A stretch of DNA of 64,000 nucleotides from Rosenbergiella australiborealis (GCF_018494035.1 NZ_JABBFO010000009.1:62001-126000); one strand, 5' to 3'; shown: positions 37,551 to 48,250, counted from the first letter of the stretch. Numbers and translations: made by a program. The notes: a model not told the origin generated them from the letters alone.

Positions 37551-40001
37551 ATGAAAATTAACGATTATCATTTATCTCTCGTATTATTACTGTCATTAAT
37601 GCACTCGCTCGCCGATGCTGCCGAAGCAGGCCTTGAGTTCAATACTGACATGATTGATATGAGCGATCGAAGCACGTTACATCCGGAACGATTTACGGTC
37701 AGAAACTATATTGCGCCGGGTCAGTATCATCTAACCGTTGTGGTCAATAGCCGAGAAATTGGAGAGTCTTCTATCTATTACAGTGAGGAGGGAGAGAGTA
37801 ATAAAAGTACGCCGTTGATTAAGTCATCCTTCTTACCAAAATTAACCTTAAATAAAAAAGCGCTGTCCTATGTAATGGCAGTTAAAAATGGTCGCGTTGA
37901 TATATCGAAAATCCCAGGCGTTAGTATAAAAAATAAAAATGGCCAGCTAATTATTAATATCCCCCAAATATGGCTAAAATACACTAACAGTGACTGGACA
38001 CTCCCTGAAAACTGGGATGATGGAATCAATGGCTTTATCGTTGACTATAATGCCAATGCAGAAGTCACTCATTCACTTGATTCTCAGCATGACCGCCAGA
38101 ATATTTCTGCCTATGGACAAGTCGGCGCTAATGTTCAAAGCTGGCGATTGCGCGCAGCTTATCAAAGTAGTACGCAAGAGCAACAGCATCATTTTAGCTG
38201 GCAACAACTCTACGCTTTTACACCGGTACGTGCATTAAATGCAAAAATGAATGTTGGCGAGATCACCTTAGATTCTGATCTCTTCGATAATATTCGTTTG
38301 ACCGGAATGAGTCTAACGTCTGACGAACGTATGTTACCTCCCGATCTGCAGGGATATGCACCAGAGGTTAGAGGGGTTGCACAAACGAATGCTTTGGTCA
38401 CCATCATGCACCAAGGACAAGTGTTATATCAAACACATGTTGCTGCAGGACCATTTAATATTACGACGTTACCCTCAAGCCTGCGTGGAGTGCTAGACGT
38501 AAAAATTACTGAGCAAACCGGTGAAGTCAGGACATTTCAAGTCGCAACGTCGAGTCTACCGTACTTAACTCGCCCCGGTCAGGTGCGATACCACGTCTAT
38601 ACTGGTCGTGCGTCCGGCCTCGCGGATAAAGTGCATAAAACCTATGGCGGTAACCTTTATTCCGGGGATTTTTCTTACGGTATTAGCAATGGTTTTTCAC
38701 TTTATGGTGGCGGGCAACTGGCGGGCAGCGAGTATTACGCAGCAGCAATAGGTATCGGTCGAGATTTTAAGCAATGGGGTGCATTATCTTTTGATGTCAT
38801 CCATTCTAATAGCAGCTTACCTAAAGAAAACCAGTCCTTAAAAGGTCACTCTTTTCATATTAACTACTCACGAAGGATAGAGTGGATAAATAGCTCAGTA
38901 ACCTTGGCGGGTTACCGCTTTAGCGATGGTAATTTCCGTAGCTTAAGTTATTACATCAATGAAAAGTATTTACCTGGACAGCATGATCATCGTGATAAAC
39001 AACAAATTAGGCTGATTACGAATACCACCCTCTGGGAAGACTCTCAGCAATGGCGTACATCTCTCTATCTGAATTATCAGCGTAATTATTATTGGGATCA
39101 GAAACGCCAATCAAACTATGGTGTGTCCCTTGGACATACTTTTATGTTGTGGACTTATTATCCAGTGACAACTGGGCTTTCTTTTTATCACTCAAGTTTT
39201 GAAAAACAGTCCGAGAACAGCCTATCTCTGACGCTTAGCGTGCCATTCGGCGAGACGGGAAGAGTTGGCTATGATATGCAGCATAACGGTAAAAGCACTA
39301 CGCTTGCGACCAGTTATAGCAGCTATATCAATGAACAGGATTTTTGGCGAATTCGGACTGGCCGTTCATCGGTAGGAAGAGTACAAGCTGATGGGATCTA
39401 TCATCATCATTCGTCATTAGCCGATGTCGAGTCCAGCCTTAATTACCAAGAACAACAAGGTATTTATGGTGCCGTCTCCTTGAGAGGCAATGCCATTCTG
39501 ACTCGCTATGGTATTGGCACTAATGGTGGCAGCTATACCGGCAATGATACGCGTATCTTGGCGGATACCAATCATATAAGTGGAATTACCTTTAATCATC
39601 ATCAAGCACGTAGTAACGGCATGGGGTTAGCCGTATTGCCTGGCGTGATGAGCTATCAAACGATTGATACTCATATTGATAGCGATTCATTAACCGCTAA
39701 GCGCCATAGCCAGCACACGGTGCGCAGTATTACGTTAACGGAAGGCGCTATCGGTTATGAACATTTTGATGTCCGTGGCGGTTCTAATTTCTATTTAGCG
39801 CTTACCGATGAAAATAATCAGCCGCTGACCTTAGGAACGGAATTGGTCAATATGGCAGGTCAAACCGTCGGTATCAGTGACGATAACGGTATGGTCTGGT
39901 TAACCGGCGTTCACCCAGGTGAAAAGCTCATCAGTACCGACGAAAACCATAAAAAACACTCTATTACAGTCCCGACTGGCAGCGTCAGTCCACTCTCATA
40001 A
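37551..40001 (+). CDS. Fimbrial outer-membrane usher
   Basis: 816 residues. Signal peptide about 1-23. Standard usher layout: N-terminal chaperone-binding domain (LEFNTDMIDMSDRSTLHP), 24-strand barrel with plug (about 225-330; PEVRGVAQTNALVTIMHQGQ, FNITTLPSSLRGVLDVKI), and C-terminal beta domains after about 680 ending in GMVWLTGVHPGEKLIS. Exports and assembles the pilins. It starts 51 bases after the pilin stop codon. Confidence 0.92.
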   Translation: MKINDYHLSLVLLLSLMHSLADAAEAGLEFNTDMIDMSDRSTLHPERFTVRNYIAPGQYHLTVVVNSREIGESSIYYSEEGESNKSTPLIKSSFLPKLTLNKKALSYVMAVKNGRVDISKIPGVSIKNKNGQLIINIPQIWLKYTNSDWTLPENWDDGINGFIVDYNANAEVTHSLDSQHDRQNISAYGQVGANVQSWRLRAAYQSSTQEQQHHFSWQQLYAFTPVRALNAKMNVGEITLDSDLFDNIRLTGMSLTSDERMLPPDLQGYAPEVRGVAQTNALVTIMHQGQVLYQTHVAAGPFNITTLPSSLRGVLDVKITEQTGEVRTFQVATSSLPYLTRPGQVRYHVYTGRASGLADKVHKTYGGNLYSGDFSYGISNGFSLYGGGQLAGSEYYAAAIGIGRDFKQWGALSFDVIHSNSSLPKENQSLKGHSFHINYSRRIEWINSSVTLAGYRFSDGNFRSLSYYINEKYLPGQHDHRDKQQIRLITNTTLWEDSQQWRTSLYLNYQRNYYWDQKRQSNYGVSLGHTFMLWTYYPVTTGLSFYHSSFEKQSENSLSLTLSVPFGETGRVGYDMQHNGKSTTLATSYSSYINEQDFWRIRTGRSSVGRVQADGIYHHHSSLADVESSLNYQEQQGIYGAVSLRGNAILTRYGIGTNGGSYTGNDTRILADTNHISGITFNHHQARSNGMGLAVLPGVMSYQTIDTHIDSDSLTAKRHSQHTVRSITLTEGAIGYEHFDVRGGSNFYLALTDENNQPLTLGTELVNMAGQTVGISDDNGMVWLTGVHPGEKLISTDENHKKHSITVPTGSVSPLS

Positions 40002-40016
40002 TATTAGGATTTAAAG

Positions 40017-40757
40017 ATGAAATTAACTCTATGTAGACGCCTAATGGGTAGCGTCGTTTTAACCCTATGTACCCTCAATGCCTATGCGGGTATTTCTATT
40101 GATCGTACTCGTATAATTATCGATGCCGCAGAGGGATCGGCGAGTGCTGAATTAGTGAATAACAATAAAGAGCTTCCCTTCTTAGCACAAAGCTGGATGG
40201 AAAATAGCGATCACCAAAAAATCACCACACCTTTAATTGTGACACCACCGATCCAACGTATTGATCCTGGAGAGAAGGAGAGTGTTCAAATAAATGTGCT
40301 ACCCGGTGCCAAGCAGTTACCACAGGATCGTGAGACGATGTTTTATCTCAATGTTCGTGAAATCCCACCGAAACCTAAACATACTAATACCTTGCAGATG
40401 ACATTACAGTCGAGAATTAAAGTGTTTTACCGCCCTGAGTCGTTAAAAACCCAGATACACACTAAACCTTGGCAGGAAAAATTACAGTTTACCCGGCTCT
40501 CTGATAAGAAATGGCAAGTCTCCAACCCTACACCGTATTACGTGATACTGCTTGGGCTATCAAAAGACAAATCCATTGATAATAATAAAATGCTCACCGA
40601 TTTTACCGGCTTAACATTAGCGCCTTTCGGGAAAGCTGAATTCGGTACCCATCAGTCAATGGTCAGCGATTTTTATCTTTTTTATGTAAACGATTTTGGC
40701 GGCCATCCGATGATCCCTTTTCATTGCCAAGGTCAACAGTGCCTCGCAGTGAAATAA
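40017..40757 (+). CDS. Fimbrial periplasmic chaperone
   Basis: 246 residues. Signal peptide about 1-24. PapD-like two-domain immunoglobulin fold: GISIDRTRIIIDA, FLAQSWMEN, VTPPIQRIDPGEKESVQI, and YLNVREIPPKP, which is the family signature of the F1 strand. Two cysteines at the C-terminus (CQGQQC) could form a disulfide. It begins 16 bases after the usher gene. Confidence 0.92.
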   Translation: MKLTLCRRLMGSVVLTLCTLNAYAGISIDRTRIIIDAAEGSASAELVNNNKELPFLAQSWMENSDHQKITTPLIVTPPIQRIDPGEKESVQINVLPGAKQLPQDRETMFYLNVREIPPKPKHTNTLQMTLQSRIKVFYRPESLKTQIHTKPWQEKLQFTRLSDKKWQVSNPTPYYVILLGLSKDKSIDNNKMLTDFTGLTLAPFGKAEFGTHQSMVSDFYLFYVNDFGGHPMIPFHCQGQQCLAVK

Positions 40758-40767
40758 GGGTATTTCC

Positions 40768-41844
40768 ATGAATTTTCTAACTAAGGCAGTTGTTTTAAGC
40801 CTATATTGTTTTGGCCTATATTCTGCCAGTGCGTATGCTTATATAGATGGTGAAGTTATCCCTGATGGTGGGGCATATAGCCCCAGTTTACCAAACTTAG
40901 AAAATATTTTTTCGCCTGGTACAACGCAGGGCGGCCAGTCTTCGCCGAAAGAATATAATCTCGGCAGTCAGTATTCGGCAAAACGCTACTGTTCAACCGA
41001 GATGGCAGGCATTCAGCACACATATTTTCGTGCGGATATAGCGCCAGGACTAACCGAAGTACCCGGCTATAAAGATTTTTATCGTATTAATGAATTTTTG
41101 GCCGTTAAAATTGAAATCTTTATTTCTGGCAAAGGATTAGTCACCGTTCCGTTTAATAATGTCGAGAATAGCGCAAGTGTTGCTCAGCAATGCCATCCTA
41201 GCGATAACGGTACCGTCACGACGGTATCCACAGGGTCACGAGGCCGACTCACTTTTTTAATGCTCGATAATTTCGTGAATGGCGCGTCAGTCGACCGGAC
41301 AGTATTAACGAAACTGTATGCCCGCACGGGAAAGACCTCTTCGGCATTTGGCCCTCAACCGATTTCTGAACTTGTCTTACCTGCAGGGAAAATATCGATA
41401 CAAGATCGTTGTGTTATTAACGACGGACTACCCATCGAAGTTAATTTAGGGGATATCCCCGCAAACAGTAAACGTTTAGATGGGAACGCTTATGCCCAGC
41501 CCTTTAATGTAAAAATTCGCTGTGCCGGCGGTAGCTTTATGTCGGGGAATTTACTTTTACAAGCTTCGATTAAACCTGGCGCAGCCGGTACAGCCGCTTT
41601 TAATCACCAATATTTTGCCACCCAAGGTTCGGGGGATCACAGTGCTTTAGGGGTAGTTCTTCGCCAGCCTGCAGGGGTTGTCGTTCCCGAGCAACGTTAT
41701 CAGCTCACCCACGAGGGAAATCAATATAGCGAGCATACCGCTCTATGGCAGTTATCCGCAGCGCCGATTGCTGATCCTGCTAGCAACGCGGTTCCTGAAG
41801 GTGAGTTTGAAACAAGCGCCTCCATTATTATCGACTTTAATTAA
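40768..41844 (+). CDS. Fimbrial tip adhesin
   Basis: 358 residues, twice the size of a pilin. Signal peptide about 1-24. The N-terminal receptor-binding part (about 25-205) has cysteines in KRYCSTEM and AQQCHPS. The pilin domain begins near 205 (SELVLPAGKISIQDRCVINDGLPIEVNLGDIP) and ends in SASIIIDFN. This two-domain plan is that of tip adhesins. The receptor cannot be guessed. Confidence 0.82.
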   Translation: MNFLTKAVVLSLYCFGLYSASAYAYIDGEVIPDGGAYSPSLPNLENIFSPGTTQGGQSSPKEYNLGSQYSAKRYCSTEMAGIQHTYFRADIAPGLTEVPGYKDFYRINEFLAVKIEIFISGKGLVTVPFNNVENSASVAQQCHPSDNGTVTTVSTGSRGRLTFLMLDNFVNGASVDRTVLTKLYARTGKTSSAFGPQPISELVLPAGKISIQDRCVINDGLPIEVNLGDIPANSKRLDGNAYAQPFNVKIRCAGGSFMSGNLLLQASIKPGAAGTAAFNHQYFATQGSGDHSALGVVLRQPAGVVVPEQRYQLTHEGNQYSEHTALWQLSAAPIADPASNAVPEGEFETSASIIIDFN

Positions 41845-41857
41845 TCAGAGTATATCG

Positions 41858-42385
41858 ATGAAGTTACTCACACTCACCCTATGGGGTTTTTGTTGCCTAT
41901 TTTCTTTCATGGCTAAAGGCAAAACGGTCACTACCGAAGGGGGAGATCTGACCATTAAGGGCAGAGTGATTGCTCAAGCCTGTGAAATTGATAATGCGGA
42001 TCGCGATATTGATCTCAAGCGATTTTTTGTTCAAGAGTTGGCCTCAGGCTCGCGTCGCACCGTTCCTTTTTCGATTCATTTAAAAAATTGTGATAACAGT
42101 ATTTATCAGCATTTAACGGTGGTTTTTTCAGGAAACGAAGTGCCTAATCAAGCGGATCACATCATCACTGAATCCGATGACGGAGAGAGTGATCCAGGAC
42201 TCGGATTAACATTTACCGAAGGTGACGATACCCCGATCCGCCTGAATCAGCCCACGAAGGCCCATAAGATCAACCAAGATACAATGGCGCTAAAATATAA
42301 GGCGACTGTCGTTCCTATCGCAGGAAAAACAATGATGCCAGGTAAATTTCATGCCACGCTAAATTATATGATTGAGTATCTTTGA
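41858..42385 (+). CDS. Minor fimbrial subunit
   Basis: 175 residues from ATG 41858 (just after the adhesin stop; the longer frame from 41678 overlaps the adhesin and lacks a signal peptide). Signal peptide about 1-22 (MAKGKTVT). One pilin domain with cysteines in AQACEID and LKNCDNS and a C-terminal NYMIEYL strand. Probably an adaptor or terminator subunit. It is the last gene of the operon. Confidence 0.82.
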   Translation: MKLLTLTLWGFCCLFSFMAKGKTVTTEGGDLTIKGRVIAQACEIDNADRDIDLKRFFVQELASGSRRTVPFSIHLKNCDNSIYQHLTVVFSGNEVPNQADHIITESDDGESDPGLGLTFTEGDDTPIRLNQPTKAHKINQDTMALKYKATVVPIAGKTMMPGKFHATLNYMIEYL

Positions 42386-42445
42386 CCGTTCAAGAAAAAG
42401 AGTCGGTATGAGTACGGCCTTTTCTGCTTCTGCGGACAGTATTCA

Positions 42446-42475
42446 AAAAGCCCAGCTTAATTTTCTGGGCTTTTT
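42446..42475 (+). terminator. Terminator of the fimbrial operon
   Basis: AAAAGCCCAG/CTGGGCTTTT stem with a 9-base loop, then TTTTTTCTTT on the plus strand. It lies about 60 bases after the last pilin gene. Confidence 0.8.
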
Positions 42476-43116
42476 TCTTTAAAGCGGTGGAATGATAAAA
42501 TGGTTCTAAAGTAGATTTACGTACTATTTTTCCTTTTTGCCAACGACTAGAGGTCTTCTGACAAGAATATTACTCGAGTCAGGTTTCCCGCAGAGACTAT
42601 TTGGACATCATGGAGTGTTTGGTCGCCATACTTAGTCATTATAATTTCAGAGGAATTGACCATTTCTTCAAATATAACGATATCGAGGCCCAACACCTGA
42701 CTAAGAACTTCAGGTATTGGAAGGATGTTATTAACGCTAACCTAAACTCGATAATTCATTGTGAAACCATAATCATTCACAATTTTTAAGTAATAATAGA
42801 GAAAAAATTCTATATATCAGCCACACTGATACAGTAAATAGAACTAATGGACAGTGACATTATAGTTTAATAAAAAACATTGAAGTTTCATATTTTATCA
42901 AGCAACATAATATTACTGATTAGGTTTATTACTTTACCGTTTTAAAGCAGTGAACTGACAGAATCTCGTGGATTCGGTCATTAAATAAACCTGAAATAAT
43001 CCGTCAGTCACTTGGATGAATAACGATTCATAGGATCAGGATTTATTTAACCGATTCTAAGGCGTTTGAGCGGTATGCGTAAGAAGGCCTTGTGTTAAAT
43101 AGGTCATGCAAAGAAC

Positions 43117-43151
43117 TAACCGAACTATCATTCATAACGATCGTTCGGTTA
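43117..43151. repeat. Nested inverted repeat, TetR-type operator-like
   Basis: Arms TAACCGAAC (43117-43125) and GTTCGGTTA (43143-43151), perfect 9 bp, 17 bases apart. AACGATCGTT (43137-43146) is a second, overlapping perfect palindrome. It lies just after the haloperoxidase-like gene stop codon. Confidence 0.7.
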
Positions 43152-43164
43152 TTAATCACTAAGT

Positions 43165-43995
43165 TTAGCTATTGATAAAATCTAGGAGATCTTTATTTAC
43201 CTTCTCAGCATGAGTGGTAGGGATACCATGCGGAGCACCTTGGTAAGTATGCAGTTTTCCGTTTTTGACTAATGACGCGGATAACTTGCCAGAGTCATCA
43301 TAAGGAACCACTTGATCATCATCTCCGTGGATAACGAGCACAGGAATGGAAATACCTTTCAGGTCGTCAGTAAAATCCGTCTGAGAGAACGCTACAATGC
43401 CGTCATAGTGTGCTTTTGCACATCCCATCATTCCTTGACGCCACCAGTTATAGATAACGGCTTGGGAAGGTTGCGCTCCATCTCTATTGAACCCATAAAA
43501 TGGTCCTGCTGGTACATCATAATAGAACTGACTACGGTTTGCGGCTAACTGAGCTTGCATGCCATCAAATACCGATTTGTCTAAACCTTGAGGGTTTGTT
43601 TCAGTCTTGACCATGATCGGAGGTACTGCACTAATTAAAACAGCCTTTGATACTTTATCTTCGCCATGTCTAGCAATGTAACGGACGACTTCTCCGCCAC
43701 CAGTTGAGTGACCAACATGCATTGCACCTTCGACCCCAAGGTGTTTTACGACCGCAGCAACATCGTCGGCATAATGATCCATGTCATGGCCATCAGAAAC
43801 TTGACTAGAGCGGCCATGCCCGCGTCTATCGTGCGCGACAACACGGAAACCCTTATTCACGAAGAATAGCATTTGTGCATCCCAATCATCGCTACTTAGA
43901 GGCCATCCGTGGTGAAAATAAATCACTTTCCCGTCCTTCGGACCCCAGTCTTTATAGTAAATTTCCACGCCATCGTTAGTTGTTACGTAACTCAT
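43165..43995 (-). CDS. Alpha/beta hydrolase, non-heme haloperoxidase-like
   Basis: A 276-residue cytoplasmic hydrolase with IYFHHGWPLSSDDWD, VVAHDRRGHGRSSQ, nucleophile Ser in HVGHSTGGGEVVRYI (near residue 97), Asp in IHGDDDQVVPYD and His in GAPHGIPTTHAEK. Matches the chloroperoxidase-like esterase branch. Such enzymes are esterases that perhydrolyse with acetate and peroxide. It is often beside a TetR regulator; here only an operator-like palindrome is present. Confidence 0.85.
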   Translation of the reverse strand: MSYVTTNDGVEIYYKDWGPKDGKVIYFHHGWPLSSDDWDAQMLFFVNKGFRVVAHDRRGHGRSSQVSDGHDMDHYADDVAAVVKHLGVEGAMHVGHSTGGGEVVRYIARHGEDKVSKAVLISAVPPIMVKTETNPQGLDKSVFDGMQAQLAANRSQFYYDVPAGPFYGFNRDGAQPSQAVIYNWWRQGMMGCAKAHYDGIVAFSQTDFTDDLKGISIPVLVIHGDDDQVVPYDDSGKLSASLVKNGKLHTYQGAPHGIPTTHAEKVNKDLLDFINS

Positions 43996-44152
43996 CTGTT
44001 ACCCCTTCATCTTAGTATGTTTATTATAAACGTAGTAAGTATAGAAAAGATTGCAACATGAGATACCCATTTATAGCTACGGCTGTAAGCGTCCACTTTA
44101 ATGGGTTATGTTAAATCATTCGGCAACATACTGATCACGATATTGCCATTTT

Positions 44153-44718
44153 TTAGATACGGTCATCCAAACTAGATAAAATAAATTCAGCTCGTTCCTC
44201 TACTCGAGTACGTGGTAATTCTATAAGCTCGTATTTGTATCGATTGTAGCATTCAACCATTGCATCAAATGTTTTGACTGACTCCCTATAGGACTGTTTC
44301 CTTTCCGCGTCCTGTACGAATATACCTTTCCAAGGAGGGGCTATAAATACAGTTCTGGCATAACGAAATAGACTGATGGCTTTTTCTATATGCTTAGGGA
44401 TAGGGATGTCACAGGTTGTGAGATAGCCAGCAATATCAGGAATCCGCCTATCGAAGAAATAAGGGTGCTTACTATCTACGGCTAGATGCCAAGAGCGCAA
44501 TTCCCAGCTGAGCATTAATTCTGAAAAAGCCACCTTGTCTCGCCATGGCAAAGCGTTTCCGGCGATGATTGTCTGATCTCTGATTATTGATTATTGATTA
44601 TTGATTATTGATTATTGATTATTGATTATTGATTATTGATTATTGATTATTGATTATTGATTGCGCAGCTTGATAAAAATATTGAGCTCTAATGAGTTTC
44701 ATCAAACTTTAATTTTTT
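44153..44718 (-). pseudogene. AAA_28-type ATPase remnant split by a heptanucleotide repeat
   Basis: An intact-looking C-terminal half (44153-44551, 132 codons from a TTG at 44551) begins at LPWRDKVAFSELMLSWELRSW and contains YFFDRRIPDIAGYL and ARTVFIAPPWKGIF, typical of the small AAA_28 predicted ATPases. The same frame runs further upstream through SIIRDQTIIAGNA, then into the repeat, and resumes past it at about 44718-44663 (MKLIRAQYFYQAAQ). The Walker A (GGPGAGK) region is absent. I read this as a dead gene. Stops in the repeat block all frames. Confidence 0.75.
44581..44662. repeat. Heptanucleotide tandem repeat (TGATTAT)11.7
   Basis: Eleven perfect copies of TGATTAT plus a partial one (82 bases), inside the AAA ATPase remnant. 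The minus-strand unit ATAATCA contains TAA, so every frame stops within three units. Confidence 0.95.
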
Positions 44719-44808
44719 ATAAAACTATAATTTCACCGTACATAGCCTTCTTTAATGCAGCGCACAATTTAATGTTCGGAAAGGGACTGCTAAGATCTAT
44801 CTATAAAA

Positions 44809-44845
44809 AAAGCCCAGTATGCTTTTCAACCAGCAAAACTGAGCT
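44809..44845 (-). terminator. Terminator of glmUS
   Basis: Imperfect stem AAGCCCAGT/ACTGAGCTT with flanking A-run and T-run, so T-rich on both strands. It is about 60 bases after the glmS stop codon. Confidence 0.55.
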
Positions 44846-44903
44846 TTTTTCATTTTATAACTCTTCTGTCATCCCATCTTTAAAGCTGCATTTGTCCTTA
44901 CCG

Positions 44904-46736
44904 CTACTCCACCGTCACCGATTTCGCTAAATTACGCGGTTGATCGACATCCGTCCCTTTAATTAGTGCAATATAGTAAGAAAGTAATTGCAGCGGGATA
45001 GTATAAATAATGGGTGCAAGAACATCTTCGACATGCGGTAGAGGAATGATTTTCATATTCGGGCTATCGTTGAACCCAGCATCTTGATCGGCGAAAACAT
45101 AGAGTAAACCACCCCGTGCACGCACTTCTTCAATGTTTGACTTCAGCTTTTCCAGTAGCTCGTTATTCGGCGCAACGATAATCACCGGCATATCGGCATC
45201 GACTAGCGCCAGCGGGCCGTGTTTTAACTCGCCTGCGGCATAAGCCTCCGCATGGATATAGGAGATCTCTTTAAGCTTCAATGCTCCTTCCATCGCGATA
45301 GGATATTGATCACCACGGCCTAAAAACAGCGCATGGTGTTTATCTGAGAAGTCTTCCGCCAGGCTTTCGATATTTTTATCTTTTGATAAAAACTGTTCAA
45401 TACGTCCGGGTAAGGCTTGAAGTGCATGGATAATCTCATGCTCGACCGTTTCTGGCTTGCCGTTTAGACGTGCCATTTGTGCCACCAGCATCAACAGCAC
45501 GGTTAATTGCGTAGTAAAAGCTTTGGTCGAGGCAACACCAATCTCAGTACCCGCTTTGGTCATTAACGCCATATCCGATTCGCGAACTAATGAAGAACCG
45601 TTAACGTTACAAATAGCCAATGACCCTAAGTAACCAATCTCTTTAGATAAGCGCAGTGCTGCAAGGGTGTCCGCCGTTTCGCCAGACTGCGATAATGTGA
45701 TCAGTAGGCTGTCTGGGCGGACGACCGATTTGCGATAACGAAATTCTGACGCAATCTCGACGTCACAAGGCACGCAGGCGATCGCTTCAAACCAATAACG
45801 CGACACTAATCCTGAATTATAAGAGGTCCCACAGGCAACAATTTGAATATGCTTGGCACGCGCAAGTAAGGCTAGGCCGGCTTCACCTAATTCGCTAAGA
45901 TCGATCTGCCCATCGTGAAAACGCCCTTGTAAGGTATTTTTAATGGCAATCGGCTGCTCGTAGATCTCTTTTTGCATATAGTGACGATAAAGGCCTTTAT
46001 CTCCCGCATCATATTGCGCAGAAGACTCAATCACCGCACGGGTAACCGGCGTTTCATCACGTTGAAATAGAGAGACGGTACGGCGAGTGACCTCAGCCAC
46101 ATCACCTTCTTCTAAAAAGATAAAGCGACGCGTGACCGGTAGTAACGCCAGCTGGTCGGATGCCACAAAATTCTCACCAACCCCCAAACCAATCACTAAC
46201 GGGCTACCTGAACGGGCAGCTACTAGTACTGAGGGGTCGTTGCTATCCATAATGACCATGCCATACGCACCGCGCAGGAGTTTTATCACACGCTGAACCA
46301 CTTCCCGTAACGAACCACCATGAAGTTTCTGCTGCTGGTGGACTAAGTGAGCAACCACTTCGGTATCTGTTTGGGAGGTAAAGGTATAACCTTCAGCGAG
46401 AAGCTGCGGGCGTAGCTCATCGTGGTTTTCAATGATACCGTTATGGACCAATACAATATTATGGGATACATGAGGGTGAGCATTTACTTCGGAGGGAACC
46501 CCATGTGTCGCCCAACGCGTATGGGCAATTCCTGTGCCACCTGCCACCGGTTGTTGCTCAAGAGCATCCACCAGCGCTTGTACCTTACCTAAACGACGCA
46601 CTCGGGTTAAATGGCCCTGTTGGTCAGCCACTGCCAAGCCAGAAGAATCATAACCGCGATATTCGAGACGACGCAGACCTTCTACTAAAATTTCAGCAAT
46701 ATCACGTTGTGCTACCGCACCCACTATTCCACACAT
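44904..46736 (-). CDS. glmS: Glutamine-fructose-6-phosphate aminotransferase
   Basis: Makes glucosamine-6-phosphate, the first step to UDP-GlcNAc. 610 residues (E. coli 609). Cys2 nucleophile in [10 protein letters not shown] opens the glutaminase domain. The two isomerase SIS domains (about 280-600) show [23 protein letters not shown] and [12 protein letters not shown], and the C-terminus is NLAKSVTVE. It follows glmU by 35 bases, as in E. coli. Confidence 0.97.
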   Translation of the reverse strand: MCGIVGAVAQRDIAEILVEGLRRLEYRGYDSSGLAVADQQGHLTRVRRLGKVQALVDALEQQPVAGGTGIAHTRWATHGVPSEVNAHPHVSHNIVLVHNGIIENHDELRPQLLAEGYTFTSQTDTEVVAHLVHQQQKLHGGSLREVVQRVIKLLRGAYGMVIMDSNDPSVLVAARSGSPLVIGLGVGENFVASDQLALLPVTRRFIFLEEGDVAEVTRRTVSLFQRDETPVTRAVIESSAQYDAGDKGLYRHYMQKEIYEQPIAIKNTLQGRFHDGQIDLSELGEAGLALLARAKHIQIVACGTSYNSGLVSRYWFEAIACVPCDVEIASEFRYRKSVVRPDSLLITLSQSGETADTLAALRLSKEIGYLGSLAICNVNGSSLVRESDMALMTKAGTEIGVASTKAFTTQLTVLLMLVAQMARLNGKPETVEHEIIHALQALPGRIEQFLSKDKNIESLAEDFSDKHHALFLGRGDQYPIAMEGALKLKEISYIHAEAYAAGELKHGPLALVDADMPVIIVAPNNELLEKLKSNIEEVRARGGLLYVFADQDAGFNDSPNMKIIPLPHVEDVLAPIIYTIPLQLLSYYIALIKGTDVDQPRNLAKSVTVE

Positions 46737-46771
46737 AGCATTATCCTAAACTGTTTGAATATAAGCCGTTT

Positions 46772-48148
46772 TCACGAATGGCTTTTCTTTCTTGAGGGCT
46801 GCCAACCGGCTTTGCTTAACTGCTCTTTAGCGTTATAGGCTAACGATGCTGGGGCAATATCACGCATCACCGTAGTTCCCGCAGCAATAGTCACGCCGTC
46901 ACCGACCGTAACCGGTGCAATAAGTTGAGTATCTGATCCCACAAACACCTGGTCACCAATTACCGTTTGGTACTTATATTTACCATCATAATTACAGGTG
47001 ATAGTCCCTGCGCCGATATTCACATCACTGCCAATCGTCGCATCGCCGAGATAGCTTAAATGGCCCGCTTTTGTGCCTTTGCCTAACTTCGACTTTTTAA
47101 CTTCAACGAAATTTCCAACATGAACCTGCTCCGCGAGTTCAGACCCTGGACGTAAGCGAGCAAAAGGCCCGACAGTACATTGCGCTGATAACTCAGCGCC
47201 ATCAATCACGCTGTAAGGGCTAATTTCACAGTTATCACCGATCACGCTGTTACGGATGATACAGCCAGCACCAATCTTGACGTTGTTGCCCAGCACGACA
47301 TCACCTTCGATAATTACATTACAATCGATATCGATATCGCGGCCATGAGTCAAATTACCGCGCAGGTCGAACCGCGCGGCGTCGCGTAGCATCACCCCGG
47401 CTAATAATAACTGTTCCGCACGATCTCGTTGATAGATACGCTCCAATTGTGAAAGCTGTAAACGATTATTCACACCTTCCGTTTCACTCTGTTTAGTCGG
47501 GTGTACTGCACAAATGTCTCGGCCTTCACGGTAAGCAAGCTCAATAATATCGGTAATATAGTATTCACCTTGGGCATTGTTATTGTTCAGCTGGCTTAAC
47601 CATCGTTTAAGATCGGCGCCGTTGGCAAGTAATATACCGGTATTCACTTCTTTGATTGTGAGCTGTTGCGATGAGGCATCTTTCTGTTCAACAATGCCGG
47701 TGATCGTCGTATTGTCACGCAGAATGCGGCCATAGCCGGTAGGATTATCGGTAATAACCGTAAGTAGGGCAATGCCGCCTTGCGGTTTAGCTTCCCGTAA
47801 CCGACGTAAGGTCTCTTCGGCAATTAGGGGAACATCTCCATACAGCATAAGGATATCTTCATCATCCCCAAAAGCTGGAGCGGCCTGCTGCATGGCATGC
47901 CCTGTTCCTAGCTGTTCTGCTTGCAATACCCAGTGCAGTGCCGGATCGGTTAAGCGCGCTTTAAGTAACTCCCCACCATGACCATAAACAAGATGGATAT
48001 TTTTCGCCTCAAGAACTTTGGCTGTATCAATGACGTGTTGCACCATCGGCTTTCCTGCCAAGCTATGTAACACTTTGGGTAGGTCGGAGTACATCCGGGT
48101 CCCCTTGCCAGCAGCAAGGATCACGACACTCATCGCTTCATTAAACAT
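46772..48148 (-). CDS. glmU: Bifunctional GlcNAc-1-phosphate uridyltransferase/GlcN-1-P acetyltransferase
   Basis: Completes UDP-GlcNAc synthesis. 458 residues from the ATG at 48148 ([21 protein letters not shown]), as in E. coli; an in-frame ATG at 48172 exists. The pyrophosphorylase domain has LAAGKGTRM and LYGDVPLI. The C-terminal left-handed beta helix carries hexapeptide repeats and acetyltransferase motifs ([28 protein letters not shown]). Operon partner of glmS. Confidence 0.96.
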   Translation of the reverse strand: MFNEAMSVVILAAGKGTRMYSDLPKVLHSLAGKPMVQHVIDTAKVLEAKNIHLVYGHGGELLKARLTDPALHWVLQAEQLGTGHAMQQAAPAFGDDEDILMLYGDVPLIAEETLRRLREAKPQGGIALLTVITDNPTGYGRILRDNTTITGIVEQKDASSQQLTIKEVNTGILLANGADLKRWLSQLNNNNAQGEYYITDIIELAYREGRDICAVHPTKQSETEGVNNRLQLSQLERIYQRDRAEQLLLAGVMLRDAARFDLRGNLTHGRDIDIDCNVIIEGDVVLGNNVKIGAGCIIRNSVIGDNCEISPYSVIDGAELSAQCTVGPFARLRPGSELAEQVHVGNFVEVKKSKLGKGTKAGHLSYLGDATIGSDVNIGAGTITCNYDGKYKYQTVIGDQVFVGSDTQLIAPVTVGDGVTIAAGTTVMRDIAPASLAYNAKEQLSKAGWQPSRKKSHS

Positions 48149-48250
48149 ACAGATCCTAATTCTTTTGTTCACTTGAAAGGTTATTCGCTTTGCGGGACAG
48201 AATACACCATATGACGCTGACTAAAATTAGATATTGTTAAGAAAAACGAC

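Larger units (their letters stand above)
42386..43164. other. Intergenic region between fimbrial operon and hydrolase
   Basis: About 780 bases. After the fimbrial terminator the only sizeable frame is 42610-42789 (about 59 codons from ATG), which lacks a ribosome site and matches no family I know. A nested palindrome is at 43117-43151. Confidence 0.4.

Noticed and set aside
42610-42789. 59-codon open frame after the fimbrial operon
   Set aside because: No ribosome site, no recognisable family, and typical of chance frames in AT-rich DNA.
44581-44662. CRISPR array
   Set aside because: Units are 7 bases with no spacers; this is a simple tandem repeat.
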